The notes under the pieces: generated by a model
What the model was told of the DNA's origin: nothing
Databases searched by the model: none
The model's input: only the letters and a program-made list of their open reading frames with translations
Assembly (NCBI RefSeq): GCF_000315055.1
Contig: NZ_BAER01000113.1
Span: 18,102 to 82,101 of the forward strand
Source of the DNA: Paraglaciecola polaris LMG 21857
GTDB lineage: Bacteria; Pseudomonadota; Gammaproteobacteria; Enterobacterales; Alteromonadaceae
Reading direction: 5' to 3'
Length of the DNA stretch: 64,000 bases
Part shown: one piece after another, positions 36,199 to 45,943 of the stretch
Layout of the letters: each line of letters begins with the position of its first letter
Numbering within the stretch: position 1 is the stretch's first letter
Made by a program: the position numbers and the translations under genes

Positions 36199-37686
36199 GT
36201 GAGATGTATAAGAACAGTTACATTAGGCGCCATGACTGTGGCGTTGTGTACCGCAAACTTTGCGGTTCAAAGTGCACAAGACACAAGCAAAATGGACAGT
36301 AGGCCAAACATAGTGATGATCGTTGCCGATGATCATGGCCTAGATGCCATTGGTGCATATGGAAATCAGGTCGTGCAGACCCCCAACATAGATGCATTGG
36401 CAAAAGATGGCTCTCGGTTTGAAAATGCGTTTGCCACAGTATCGAGTTGTAGCCCAAGCCGTTCTGTCATTTTAACCGGTCAGCAAAATCATACTAATGG
36501 AATGTATGGCTTAGAGCATAAACAGCATCACTTTCGTAGCTTTGACGATGTGAAATCCTTGCCTGTCATGCTCGGTGAAAATGGTTATCGCACCGGGCGA
36601 ATTGGTAAGTATCACTTAGGCCCAGAAGACGTTTATAAATTTGATCAGGTGTTGTCAAAAGGGGCGGCTAACGACATGCAATCAATTGCACGTAGCCCAG
36701 TAGAAATGGCCGATAAAAGTGCAGGGTTCATCGGAGAAAGTCAGCAGCCTTTCTTCTTATATTTTGCCAGTGATGATCCCCATCGAGGACATCCTTTTGA
36801 AACTTACCCACAACCGAATACTTTTGGTAACCGCCAACAAGGGTACCCTGGAATAACGGAAGTCGTTTATCAACCTGAAGATGTGTTAGTTCCACCTTAC
36901 TTGCCTGATACACCAGCAGCCCGTAAAGAACTTGCGCAATACTATCAATCCATTTCTCGCCTTGACCAAGGAATTGGCAAACTCGTTCAGGTCCTAAAGG
37001 CACAGGGCAAATACCAAAATACCCTGATTCTGTATTTGTCAGACAATGGTATTGCTTTTCCTGGAGCCAAAACCACCTTATACGATGCCGGCATTCATCT
37101 GCCGTTAATTGTTAAAGCGCCAGGCGTTATTCAACCGTCTGAAGGTTGTGCCCAAGATGCACAGCTATGCACTTCTCATGAGCAAATGGTGTCTTGGGTC
37201 GACTTAACACCCACTATTTTAGATTACGCAAACGTGTCGCGATCAGGGGCAGAAATTCAAGGAAAATCATTTAAACCCGTGATTGAAAGCGATCAAAAAT
37301 CCGGCTGGGATCAAGTATTTGCTTCGCACACTATGCATGAGGTGATGATGTATTACCCCATGCGTATGGTACGAACCAAAGATTACAAATTGATCTGGAA
37401 TATTGCCAACGGCTTGAGTTATCCCTTTGCTGCGGACTTGCAGCAGTCCTTGATTTGGCAAGATGTGCTTCGCCGCGGAATCACTCAATACGCGGGTCGC
37501 CAAATCGAGGACTTTTTACACCGTCCAGAGTTTGAGTTGTTTGATATGAAGAACGACCCACAAGAGTTACACAATTTAGCTTATTTAGCGCAATTTCATG
37601 AATTACGCGCACAGCTCACATTGCAACTTAAAACTTTTGAACAAAATACTGATGATCCTTGGCTTAGCAAATGGCAATACGAGTGA
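36199..37686 (+). CDS. S1 family sulfatase
   Basis: 495 residues. GTG start with AAGGAG eight bases before. Signal peptide to about VQSAQ. Motifs: MIVADDHGLDAIGAYGN (calcium site), SSCSPSRSVILTG with the formylglycine cysteine, GKYHLGPED, DDPHRGHPFE, LSDNGIAFPGAKTTLYDAGIHLP. It resembles the heparan-sulfatase-like S1_8 group and the sulfatase at 10189. It removes a sulfate ester from an oligosaccharide in the periplasm. It needs a formylglycine-generating maturase, which must be elsewhere in the genome. It is first of three enzyme genes, with 56 bp to the next. Confidence 0.92.
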   Translation: MRCIRTVTLGAMTVALCTANFAVQSAQDTSKMDSRPNIVMIVADDHGLDAIGAYGNQVVQTPNIDALAKDGSRFENAFATVSSCSPSRSVILTGQQNHTNGMYGLEHKQHHFRSFDDVKSLPVMLGENGYRTGRIGKYHLGPEDVYKFDQVLSKGAANDMQSIARSPVEMADKSAGFIGESQQPFFLYFASDDPHRGHPFETYPQPNTFGNRQQGYPGITEVVYQPEDVLVPPYLPDTPAARKELAQYYQSISRLDQGIGKLVQVLKAQGKYQNTLILYLSDNGIAFPGAKTTLYDAGIHLPLIVKAPGVIQPSEGCAQDAQLCTSHEQMVSWVDLTPTILDYANVSRSGAEIQGKSFKPVIESDQKSGWDQVFASHTMHEVMMYYPMRMVRTKDYKLIWNIANGLSYPFAADLQQSLIWQDVLRRGITQYAGRQIEDFLHRPEFELFDMKNDPQELHNLAYLAQFHELRAQLTLQLKTFEQNTDDPWLSKWQYE

Positions 37687-37742
37687 AGGGCATAAATCAA
37701 TATCAGTTAATCGGCTTAGTAATACTTTAGGACTCACAAACA

Positions 37743-39308
37743 ATGAAATTATTTAATACCGCGCTAGCACGTTATTCAGCATTACTTGTAGGCTGCTCAT
37801 CTTTGCTCGTTGGCTTTTCGACTCACGCAGAGCAAAGTTCAACTGCTCAGAAACCCAATGTCATTGTGTTTTACGTGGATGATCTGGGTTATGGCGATAT
37901 TTCACCAAATGGTGCAAAAGGGGTCAGTACGCCTAACTTGGATGTATTGGCAAGTAAGGGCGTAAGCTTTTCAGACGCCCACAGTACGGCTTCAACGTGC
38001 ACACCTTCGCGCTATTCTTTATTAACCGGAGAGCATGGTTTTCGTCAAAATGCCGCGATTTTAGCCGGTGATGCCCCCGCGCTGATCCGTCCAGGTAAAG
38101 CAACATTACCCAGCATGTTACAAAAAGCCGGCTACACCACAGGTGTGGTGGGTAAATGGCATTTAGGCCTAGGCGATGGCTCGGTTGACTGGAACAAAGA
38201 CGTTAAGCCAGGACCATTGGAAATCGGCTTTGATTACAGCTTTTTATTACCCGCTACGGGAGACAGGGTACCGACTGTGTATTTAGAAAATCACAGTGTG
38301 GTGGATCTCGAAGACACCGATCCCATTGAAGTCAGTTACGACCATAAGGTCGGTAATCGACCCACGGGTGTTGAAAATCCAGAATTGCTGCGTATGAAAG
38401 CCGATTTACAGCATAGCCAAACGATTGTTAATGGCGTCAGCCGTATTGGTAGTATGCGCGGTGGCGAAAGTGCCTTGTGGGTTGATGAGGAATTCCCCGA
38501 TGTGTTTACTGAAAAAGCCGTCAATTTTATTGAGAAAAATAAAGAAGACCCGTTCTTTTTGTTCTTCTCATTTCAAGATATTCACGTTCCACGATTACCT
38601 AATGAGCGCTTCAAAGGGAAAAGTACCATGGGCCCACGTGGCGATGCCATTGTGCAAATGGATTGGATGGTCGGCAGATTGATGCAAGAGTTAACAACCC
38701 AAGGAGTTGCAGATAATACCTTGGTGATTTTCACCAGTGATAACGGACCCGTACTTGATGATGGTTATGACGACAACGCAGCAGAAATGCTTGGCGAACA
38801 TACACCTGCAGGGCCCCTTAGGGGCGGAAAATACAGTATATTTGAAGGCGGCACGCGTGTTCCTATGATTGTTTACTGGCCGGGTAAAACTGCTCACACC
38901 CGCAGCAATGCGCTGATATCACAAATTGACATCTATGCCTCATTGGCCAATTTAGTTAAGCAGCCTTTGGCCGAGGAAGAAGCTATCGACAGCTTAGATG
39001 TGATGGATGCATTTTTAGGCCAAACGCAATCGGCGCGCACTTATTTACTTGAAGAGTCAGCAGGCACGGTTGCATTACGGAAAAACAATTGGAAATACAT
39101 CCAAGCGATCAGTAAAGACAAAGGTTTGCCAGATTGGCTAGGTAATAAAGACATTGAAATGGGCTTTGAATTAACGCCACAGTTGTTTGATTTAACCGAC
39201 GACGTTAACGAGCAAACCAATCGTGCAGGGCAATATCCTAAGTTGGTCAACGCGCTAGAGCAAAAGACCCAACAATTGATTAAAAATGGTTTCCGGCACA
39301 CAAAATAA
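37743..39308 (+). CDS. S1 family arylsulfatase-like sulfatase
   Basis: 521 residues. Signal peptide (LLVGCSSLLVGFSTHAEQ; a possible alternative is a lipobox at VGC). Motifs: VFYVDDLGYGDISPNG, STCTPSRYSLLTG (formylglycine cysteine), GKWHLGLGDG, FSFQDIHVPRLP, FTSDNGP and LRGGKYSIFEGGTRVPMIVYWPG (substrate-site Lys). This belongs to the arylsulfatase-A-like branch, distinct from the preceding sulfatase, so the two probably remove different sulfate groups from one glycan. Followed by the GH110 gene. Confidence 0.92.
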   Translation: MKLFNTALARYSALLVGCSSLLVGFSTHAEQSSTAQKPNVIVFYVDDLGYGDISPNGAKGVSTPNLDVLASKGVSFSDAHSTASTCTPSRYSLLTGEHGFRQNAAILAGDAPALIRPGKATLPSMLQKAGYTTGVVGKWHLGLGDGSVDWNKDVKPGPLEIGFDYSFLLPATGDRVPTVYLENHSVVDLEDTDPIEVSYDHKVGNRPTGVENPELLRMKADLQHSQTIVNGVSRIGSMRGGESALWVDEEFPDVFTEKAVNFIEKNKEDPFFLFFSFQDIHVPRLPNERFKGKSTMGPRGDAIVQMDWMVGRLMQELTTQGVADNTLVIFTSDNGPVLDDGYDDNAAEMLGEHTPAGPLRGGKYSIFEGGTRVPMIVYWPGKTAHTRSNALISQIDIYASLANLVKQPLAEEEAIDSLDVMDAFLGQTQSARTYLLEESAGTVALRKNNWKYIQAISKDKGLPDWLGNKDIEMGFELTPQLFDLTDDVNEQTNRAGQYPKLVNALEQKTQQLIKNGFRHTK

Positions 39309-39393
39309 GTCGATATTCGACTGATTACTCTTAAAGCGCGGGTGCTAAGTATCTATCTCTTAGCCGAGCGCTTGATATCATCAGGAAAGTGAC

Positions 39394-41196
39394 ATGAATA
39401 AAAATCTAATAATCGCTGTAAGTTGCTTTGTCATCGCACTTTCTATGTTCAATGCCAATGCGACAACGGTGATAAGACTGTCCCCATCCGCTGATGATAT
39501 GACCCCTGTTTTGGTAAAAGCACTACAAGGTACAACGGATAAAGATATTAAAATCATATTTGAAAAAGGAGAATATCGATTTTTGGCGGACTATGCCATG
39601 GAACGCTATACGACTGTTACCAATCATGACAATGGCTTAAAAAAAGTGATATTTGCTTTGGATGGTTATAACTCAGTGGAAATAGAAGGGAATGGAGCTA
39701 ACTTTATTTTTCATGGTCGAGTGGCGCCTTTTCAAGTGTTTAATAGCCAGAATATAACCATTAAAAATTTGTCAATTGATTGGGATATTCCATTCACTTT
39801 TTTAGCTGAAATTATGGCGGTAAATGAAAAAGAAGGATGGCGAGATGTTAAGCCACGTAATGGTAGCCACCAGTGGGCCCTTAAAAATGGAAAAATAACC
39901 TTTCCCAATGTAGATGGTTTTACCTTTACCGAGTTGGGCAGCTCCTTACCATGGGAAGCCGATATAAAGCGCGTGTCGTTAGGTGCGATAGACTTGAAAA
40001 GCAGACCTACACACGTCGAAAAGTTAGACAATGGGTTATTACGCATATATGAAAAATTAGACAGTTACCCTCCAGTCGGCAGCTTATTCAGTTCAAAAGG
40101 GGATCGCAATGTTCATCGTTATGCCCCAGCATTTCATATGAAGAACGCCAAAAATGTAGAAATGAGTAATGTGGTCGTGCATCACGCACTAGGCATGGGT
40201 TTTCTGTTTGAACGAACCGAAGATATTGCATTACGTAAGGTGGGAGTATACTTAAGCGAAGGTAGTGATCGGGTGATTTCAACCATTGCTGATGCAACCC
40301 ATTTTGCCAATTGTAAAGGACATGTGTTAATCGAAGATAGTCGCTTTGAAAACATGCTTGATGACGGCACAAATTTACGTGGTACCTATGTTATGGTTGA
40401 TGAAGTCATAAACGACAAAACCCTTCGATTTAAGTTCGGCCACTTTGAGCAATTAGGTTATGAATTTGCCGCCCCTGGTGATGAAGTATGGTTGATTCAG
40501 CAGCCAAATACTGAGCGCCAACAAGTCAATATAATTAGCAAGGTAAATGTAATCAACGAAGAGTATTCAGAACTTACGTTTGAACAAACGCTACCTAAAA
40601 ATTTGCAGAAGGGAGATTTGATTGAAAATAAAACTTGGTATCCTAGCTTCACCATGCGTGGAACTACGATTAAGAATAATAGAGCGAGGAACGTGGTCAT
40701 TAAGACCCCGTTAAAAACAGTCATTGAAGACAACTATTTTTCTTCGATGATGGCATCAATTCTTTTTCGAGGAGAGTCTTATTTTTGGTTTGAAGCAGGT
40801 GCGGTGGGTGACGTACTTATCCAGAATAATCATTTTGAGTACAACTCCTATTACGGTGGCGAGCAAGCTGTGTTGTATATCACGCCAAGGTTAGGAAAAG
40901 TCTTCAACCAGAAACAGTTGTACGATCAAAATATTCGCTTTATTAACAATAAGATAGATACTCACGGTGGCCGAATTGTTTGGGCGGATAGGGTTGATGG
41001 AATTGTGGTCGAAAATAACAGTATCGAACGCAGTATCCACAGGGCCCAGTTGTTCCCAGATGCCCCTGTATTTGAGTTTAAAAATAGCCAAAATGTCACT
41101 CTTAAAAATAACCGCTATATTGGGGACTACAATGTCGCCGTGGTAGTGGATAAAACCTCTGGCGAAACGCTGAAGGACGATGGCTCTATCAAATAA
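39394..41196 (+). CDS. GH110 alpha-galactosidase (beta-helix)
   Basis: 600 residues. Signal peptide (LIIAVSCFVIALSMFNANA), then right-handed beta-helix repeats (NITIKNLSIDW, NVEMSNVVVHHALGMGF, NVTLKNNRY). The segment ADATHFANCKGHVLIEDSRFENMLDDGTNLRGTYV carries Asp300, Asp323 and Asp324, which agree in spacing with the catalytic/substrate Asp residues I recall for GH110. GH110 enzymes release terminal alpha-1,3-galactose by inversion; a marine Pseudoalteromonas member acts on lambda-carrageenan-derived oligosaccharides. With two sulfatases upstream, a sulfated alpha-galactosyl substrate is likely. The codon/base composition is slightly more AT-rich than its neighbours, which may indicate separate acquisition. 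AGGAAA precedes the ATG. Confidence 0.8.
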   Translation: MNKNLIIAVSCFVIALSMFNANATTVIRLSPSADDMTPVLVKALQGTTDKDIKIIFEKGEYRFLADYAMERYTTVTNHDNGLKKVIFALDGYNSVEIEGNGANFIFHGRVAPFQVFNSQNITIKNLSIDWDIPFTFLAEIMAVNEKEGWRDVKPRNGSHQWALKNGKITFPNVDGFTFTELGSSLPWEADIKRVSLGAIDLKSRPTHVEKLDNGLLRIYEKLDSYPPVGSLFSSKGDRNVHRYAPAFHMKNAKNVEMSNVVVHHALGMGFLFERTEDIALRKVGVYLSEGSDRVISTIADATHFANCKGHVLIEDSRFENMLDDGTNLRGTYVMVDEVINDKTLRFKFGHFEQLGYEFAAPGDEVWLIQQPNTERQQVNIISKVNVINEEYSELTFEQTLPKNLQKGDLIENKTWYPSFTMRGTTIKNNRARNVVIKTPLKTVIEDNYFSSMMASILFRGESYFWFEAGAVGDVLIQNNHFEYNSYYGGEQAVLYITPRLGKVFNQKQLYDQNIRFINNKIDTHGGRIVWADRVDGIVVENNSIERSIHRAQLFPDAPVFEFKNSQNVTLKNNRYIGDYNVAVVVDKTSGETLKDDGSIK

Positions 41197-41680
41197 TGCT
41201 GACTCGTTCCTTGGCTTTGCAGTGCAAAGCATGTGTAGTATTAACGGCATCCCTAGCTGTTTTGCCGTGCTGGGTCTGATATAGGGTCAATATAGGTACA
41301 TGTGCAAATAAGGCCCTATGTTTTTAGGCGGCTGATTTTGTTAACAGGCATCTGTTTATGCGCAGTATGCCTGTGGTGATCCCAACGGTGGTGGTAACCT
41401 AAGGGCGCATTATTTAACGAATGATAGGTATGACAATGATCAGACCTCAAATTGAATGCTTGAATTCGGTAGGATTATTTATGATTAGGTGCATCTATTA
41501 AACAGGTGTTCTTGTATAATCGTCACGGTGAAAAAACACCAATTTGTAAATTGCGCTTGTTATCTTGTCTGTAACGATTAGCCTACCTTCGTTGACGAAC
41601 TAGCCTGTCTAAGCCAAATTGCAATATTATCCCCTTCTATTGAATGCCATTTGTACATTTGGCTAATACGAGTAATTACC
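41197..41680. other. Intergenic region with small palindrome
   Basis: 484 bp without a gene. GCTTTGCA-G-TGCAAAGC (41214-41230) is a perfect short hairpin 18 bp after the GH110 stop, without a T run. It could end transcription with Rho. A TTGTTAACAG (41337-41346) resembles the palindrome found elsewhere but is incomplete. Confidence 0.5.
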
Positions 41681-41968
41681 ATGAAAAAAACATTCGTTCT
41701 GTCTCATCCTAAAATTAAATTGCCAAGATTGGTCGAGGCCATCAAGTTTGAAGTGAAGAAATACCTTAGACGAGAAAGAAAAAAGCCACTTCCAGAAGGC
41801 GCTGACTACTGGGATTTTGACTGTCGTTTTGGTACGGATAAAGATAATGCTGAAGTGATTCATCTTGGTGCTATCAACCAACATATAGATGAGGCCGAGA
41901 AAAACGAATTAGCATCATTTTATTTGGAAATTCTCGCCAAACCCGGTGTTAAAAAAATTAGCGATTGA
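41681..41968 (+). CDS. DUF6172 family protein
   Basis: 95 residues from the ATG at 41681; a longer frame (from 41651) lacks support. The sequence KKTFVLSHPKIKLPRLVEAI, VKKYLRRERKKPLP, DYWDFDCRFG, INQHIDEAE and FYLEILAKPG matches a small conserved proteobacterial family that I recall as DUF6172. It has no signal peptide and no catalytic motif I know; a basic N-terminal half suggests nucleic-acid binding, which is only a guess. Stand-alone gene. Confidence 0.75.
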   Translation: MKKTFVLSHPKIKLPRLVEAIKFEVKKYLRRERKKPLPEGADYWDFDCRFGTDKDNAEVIHLGAINQHIDEAEKNELASFYLEILAKPGVKKISD

Positions 41969-42375
41969 TTGAAAGAATAAACAGGGTGGATGCACAGCTC
42001 AACAGAAAATTGTTAGGCTGAACTAAAATTCGCCCTTAAGTCGTTTTAATTGGCGTTCGCTTTTGTTGTGCCATTTGGCTGTTAATAGGGTCATTGCTGA
42101 AGCAAAGCGGCAGTAAATTTACCATCACCATCACCATCTCCAGTCATAAAGTTTAGCGACTGTAATGAGCAAAGTCATCTTGCCTGATCCCATTCCGATT
42201 AACGCTAAATACTTTTTATCATCGCTTCTTATCAGCCCTTGTTATTACCCTATTCGTTGATATACCGCAGTAAGGTGCTGACGCTCGTTAGTTGAACGCA
42301 AAAGCGTTAACCTGAAGGGGGGATCAATGATGCTTACCCATAAAGCAGATTTTAATAATGCAACTGAAGTCATAA
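41969..42375. other. Intergenic region before the UvrA-like gene
   Basis: 407 bp. A short triplet-like run (accatcaccatcaccatc, 42119-42136) is the only repeat. No coding sequence with support. Confidence 0.4.
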
Positions 42376-44991
42376 GTGCGCGTTATTTTGCTGCCATCTG
42401 AACCTTTTTGGTTTTTATGCATACAAACCATACAACGATTTGTCGCTATAAATAAAGGAGATTTAATCATCCCTCGAGATAGAGCTAGAAATATACTCAG
42501 CGAACCTGATCATTGCATTCAGGTGCGTGGTGCCCGGGTCCATAACTTAAAAAATGTCAGTCTTGATATACCACGAAATGCGCTTGTGGTGTTTACCGGG
42601 ATCTCAGGTTCTGGAAAGTCGTCACTCGCCTTTGGAACCTTATTTGCCGAATCACAACGCCGTTACCTTGATTCAGTGTCACCTTATGCCCGTCGATTAA
42701 TTGATCAAGTTGACGAGCCTGATGTCGATTCGATTGACGGGTTACCGCCAGCGGTTGCACTGCAACAGCAAAGGGGTACGCCGTCCGTACGTTCTTCTGT
42801 GGGCAGTGTCACGACGATTTCCAATGCTCTGCGTATGCTTTATTCCCGAGCAGGGGAATATCCCAAAGGCCAGTCAATACTCTATGCAGATGCATTTTCT
42901 CCTAACACGCCTGAAGGAGCCTGTGCACGATGTCATGGCATAGGACGCGTGTTTGAAGTGACTGAGACGTTACTTGTGCCTGATGATACAAAAACGATCC
43001 GCGAACGCGCCATTGCAGCCTGGCCACCGGCGTGGCAAGGTCAAAACCTAAGCCGCATTCTTGTGTCGCTCGGCCACGACATCGATAAACCATGGAAGGA
43101 TATAACACAGAAAACCCGTGACTGGATTTTGTTTACCGAGGAAACACCCACCGTGCCAGTTTTTCCTGATCTCGATTTTGCCCAAACACGCGAGGCAATT
43201 GAACAAGGGCAAGAGCCGCATTACATGGGTACATTTGCAAGTGCTAAAAGTTACATCTTGAAATCTTTTGCCACGACACAGAGTTCTCGAACAAAAAAAC
43301 GTGTTTCCCAGTTTATGCAGATATCCACTTGTCCGGACTGTAACGGCAAAAAATTGCAACGAGCGTCTCTGTCGGTGAAATTTGCTGGACTGGATATTGG
43401 TGAGTTGTCGCAGTTAACGCTAACTGAGTTAGCTCATCTGTTAGGGGATGCTGCTCATGCAGTGCCAACGGCCAATTTGCTGGATCGAGAAAAAGTCATC
43501 GTTGCTCAACGAATTGCCAGTGATATTTTAGCCCGTGTTGAGGCGCTAACCAAGCTTGGTTTAGGATACCTGTCACTTGAACGTAGCACGCCTACCTTGT
43601 CTCCTGGTGAACTTCAACGATTGCGCTTGGCAACTCAAATACGTTCGCAATTGTTCGGGGTCGTGTATGTTTTAGACGAGCCGTCGGCAGGCTTGCATCC
43701 CGCTGACACGCAAGCATTATTAGGGGCGTTGGATGAACTCATACTCGCGGGCAATTCAGTATTTGTTGTGGAACATGATGTGAGTGTTATCCGTCATGCC
43801 GACTGGATAGTGGACGTGGGTCCTGATGCGGGAACACATGGCGGCGAAGTCGTTTACAATGGCCCGATAGAAGGCTTGCGCCAAGTATCTACGTCCCATA
43901 CTGCGCGATTTCTTTTCCCCCCCGATGCGCCTGTTAAACATAGGCCGCGCCAGCCCATCGCTTGGTTGAGTTTAGGGGAGATTGAACGAAATAATCTACA
44001 GGGGCTAAATGTTAAGTTTCCGCTGGGGGTTATGACGACGGTTACTGGCGTGTCGGGCTCAGGTAAGTCGAGCTTAGTGAGTCAGGCGCTTGTGGAGTTG
44101 GTTAACGACTCGTTGGGCGTAAATAAAATTGATGAGGGCCCGCATGGTGAAGCAGATTTGCTGGAACGAGAGCTTGAGACCTCGACAGGTGGCAGGATTG
44201 TTGATGGCATTGAGCATGTGCGACGGCTCGTGACAGTTGATCAAAAAGCCATCGGGCGGACACCACGCTCAAACCTTGCCACTTATACGGGGCTATTTGA
44301 TCATGTACGCAAGTTGTTTGCTTTTACCAGCGAAGCAAAAGCCCGCCGTTACGATGTGGGGCGCTTTTCATTCAACGTTGCAAAAGGCCGCTGTGCAAAT
44401 TGTGACGGGGTCGGGTTTGTCAGCGTAGAGTTGCTGTTTTTGCCTAGCGTGTATTCACCTTGTCAGGTTTGTCGTGGTCAGCGCTACAACGACAAAACGC
44501 TTGAAATAACATACCGAGACAAAAACATCGCAGAAGTACTTGATTTGACAGTCGAATCTGCTCGTGAATTCTTTGCTAATGAAGCGCCCGTGTTGCGCGC
44601 GTTAGAGGCGTTACTGCAAGTCGGCCTTGGTTACTTACGTCTTGGCCAGCCAGCAACCGAATTGTCGGGCGGTGAAGCACAGCGCATTAAACTGGCCACC
44701 GAACTTCAGCGTACGCAGCGGGGAGACACCCTATACGTACTTGATGAACCAACGACCGGTTTGCATCCCGCTGACGTATCGATGTTGATGGCACAATTAA
44801 ATGGACTCGTCGACGCTGGCAATACCGTCATCATGGTCGAACACGATATGCAAGTAGCCAGTACTAGCGATTGGGTTATCGACATTGGTCCCGGTGCAGG
44901 TGATGAAGGGGGACGTATCGTTGCTCAAGGCTCGCCTAGTACGGTAGCAAAGTCGAAGATAAGCCGGACAGCGCCCTTTTTGCTAACGTAA
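42376..44991 (+). CDS. Class II UvrA-like ABC ATPase (excinuclease-type)
   Basis: 871 residues in the open frame. Two ABC modules with Walker [14 protein letters not shown] and [13 protein letters not shown], signatures [13 protein letters not shown] and [13 protein letters not shown], and [13 protein letters not shown] / [13 protein letters not shown]. Zinc-type cysteine pairs: CARCHG, CPDCNG, CANCDG, CQVCRG. It is shorter than UvrA (about 940) and lacks the UvrB-binding insertion, as in UvrA2/DrrC proteins linked to drug or DNA-adduct tolerance. The start is uncertain: the open frame begins with GTG at 42376, but a perfect AAAGGAG (42454-42460) precedes ATC-ATC (42466-42471) at the point where the conserved part would begin. 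Confidence 0.9.
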   Translation: MRVILLPSEPFWFLCIQTIQRFVAINKGDLIIPRDRARNILSEPDHCIQVRGARVHNLKNVSLDIPRNALVVFTGISGSGKSSLAFGTLFAESQRRYLDSVSPYARRLIDQVDEPDVDSIDGLPPAVALQQQRGTPSVRSSVGSVTTISNALRMLYSRAGEYPKGQSILYADAFSPNTPEGACARCHGIGRVFEVTETLLVPDDTKTIRERAIAAWPPAWQGQNLSRILVSLGHDIDKPWKDITQKTRDWILFTEETPTVPVFPDLDFAQTREAIEQGQEPHYMGTFASAKSYILKSFATTQSSRTKKRVSQFMQISTCPDCNGKKLQRASLSVKFAGLDIGELSQLTLTELAHLLGDAAHAVPTANLLDREKVIVAQRIASDILARVEALTKLGLGYLSLERSTPTLSPGELQRLRLATQIRSQLFGVVYVLDEPSAGLHPADTQALLGALDELILAGNSVFVVEHDVSVIRHADWIVDVGPDAGTHGGEVVYNGPIEGLRQVSTSHTARFLFPPDAPVKHRPRQPIAWLSLGEIERNNLQGLNVKFPLGVMTTVTGVSGSGKSSLVSQALVELVNDSLGVNKIDEGPHGEADLLERELETSTGGRIVDGIEHVRRLVTVDQKAIGRTPRSNLATYTGLFDHVRKLFAFTSEAKARRYDVGRFSFNVAKGRCANCDGVGFVSVELLFLPSVYSPCQVCRGQRYNDKTLEITYRDKNIAEVLDLTVESAREFFANEAPVLRALEALLQVGLGYLRLGQPATELSGGEAQRIKLATELQRTQRGDTLYVLDEPTTGLHPADVSMLMAQLNGLVDAGNTVIMVEHDMQVASTSDWVIDIGPGAGDEGGRIVAQGSPSTVAKSKISRTAPFLLT

Positions 44992-45134
44992 TTTGCCAAG
45001 ACCATTATGTTGCCTTTACATAACAGAATAATGACGTTGCCCTGAGCATGAACCAGAACGCGATATGCATAGTAGGGTGGCGACTGGCCACTCGAGGTGG
45101 TTGTTATTTTGAGGCTATGTTTTGGGACAGTTAA

Positions 45135-45168
45135 AGACGTACATCATGAATGTTCATGATGTACGTCT
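45135..45168. repeat. Perfect 34-bp palindrome
   Basis: Left arm AGACGTACATCATGAA (45135-45150), centre TG, right arm TTCATGATGTACGTCT (45153-45168), exact reverse complements. It lies between the convergent UvrA-like and yggL genes, 56 bp before the yggL stop. It lacks a T run; it could be a Rho-assisted or processing hairpin for both transcripts, or a protein-binding site. Confidence 0.9.
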
Positions 45169-45223
45169 ATTTGTACGCAAGTTATGCGGTATTTCTATAT
45201 ACCGTTGCGCGCAATTTTGATGA

Positions 45224-45562
45224 TTATAGCTCGTAAAACGCATCCACTAGGGCACCGACTTTTACGTCGCTTGCGATGGTTTGTGCATTGAGAAAGGCTT
45301 CAAGCGCAGCTTTGTTTTCATCTGTGGCATTGCCGTAACGATCGGCTGATGTTGCAAAACCTTCCAAGGTTTCAGTTTCATCATTCAGCGTAATATATAA
45401 ATGCTGGTTGGTAACGAGTTCTGCAAAACTAGTGAAAAAGGCATCATAATCCGCTTCTGATGTTTCAGCTAATGTGCAGCTAAATTCAAAGCCTAGGATT
45501 GCCCACTCATCTAAATGCAATTTTTTACGTATACGTCTGTTTCTGGTCGTCTTTTCTGACAT
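45224..45562 (-). CDS. yggL: YggL family 50S ribosome-binding protein
   Basis: 112 residues with the family N-terminus RNRRIRKKLHLDEWAILGFEFSC, matching E. coli YggL (RSRRLRKKMHIDEFQELGF), and a similar total length. E. coli YggL binds the 50S subunit. No signal peptide. Convergent with the UvrA-like gene across the 34-bp palindrome. Confidence 0.88.
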   Translation of the reverse strand: MSEKTTRNRRIRKKLHLDEWAILGFEFSCTLAETSEADYDAFFTSFAELVTNQHLYITLNDETETLEGFATSADRYGNATDENKAALEAFLNAQTIASDVKVGALVDAFYEL

Positions 45563-45778
45563 TATATTACCTGTTAGCGCTAAAGGGATTAAGTTATCAC
45601 CCGCAAAGAAGATCTGATCATCAATGCTAAGTAGTTTTCGCGCGCATATTAACAGCTTTTGTAAGTGGGTACTGAAAGAAAAGTACCAGCGGATAATTGA
45701 TAGGCTATAATGGCGAAAATGACAGGTTTACAGCGTCATTAGAATTACACCTACCCCCATTTATATTAAGATATTTTC

Positions 45779-45943
45779 ATGAATAGAAAGAAGAAGTTAA
45801 CCCAAATCCATAAAAAACGAATTAAAGCCGTGGCGGCAAAGAGTAGCGGTAAGAAAAAGTCGGGCTACGTTTCTAAAGCTGAACGAGCAAAGCTAGAACA
45901 AGTCGCTGAGTCTGAGAATAACGGCCAAGCTGACACAGAATAA
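45779..45943 (+). CDS. Small lysine-rich DUF2986-like protein
   Basis: 54 residues, read directly: MNRKKKLTQIHKKRIKAVA, then GKKKSGYVSKAERAKLEQVAESE. The basic N-terminus and YVSKAERAKLE match the small DUF2986 family of gammaproteobacteria as I recall it. The lysine content suggests RNA or ribosome association (inference). It is divergent from yggL, which fits a translation-related neighbourhood. No strong ribosome binding site is visible before the ATG. Confidence 0.7.
   Translation: MNRKKKLTQIHKKRIKAVAAKSSGKKKSGYVSKAERAKLEQVAESENNGQADTE

Noticed and set aside
39333..39375. Hairpin between sulfatase and GH110 genes
   Set aside because: The arms pair only with gaps and no T run follows, so I do not call a terminator within this likely operon.
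42119..42136. Accatc triplet-like run
   Set aside because: Short and not in a gene; too small to call a functional repeat.
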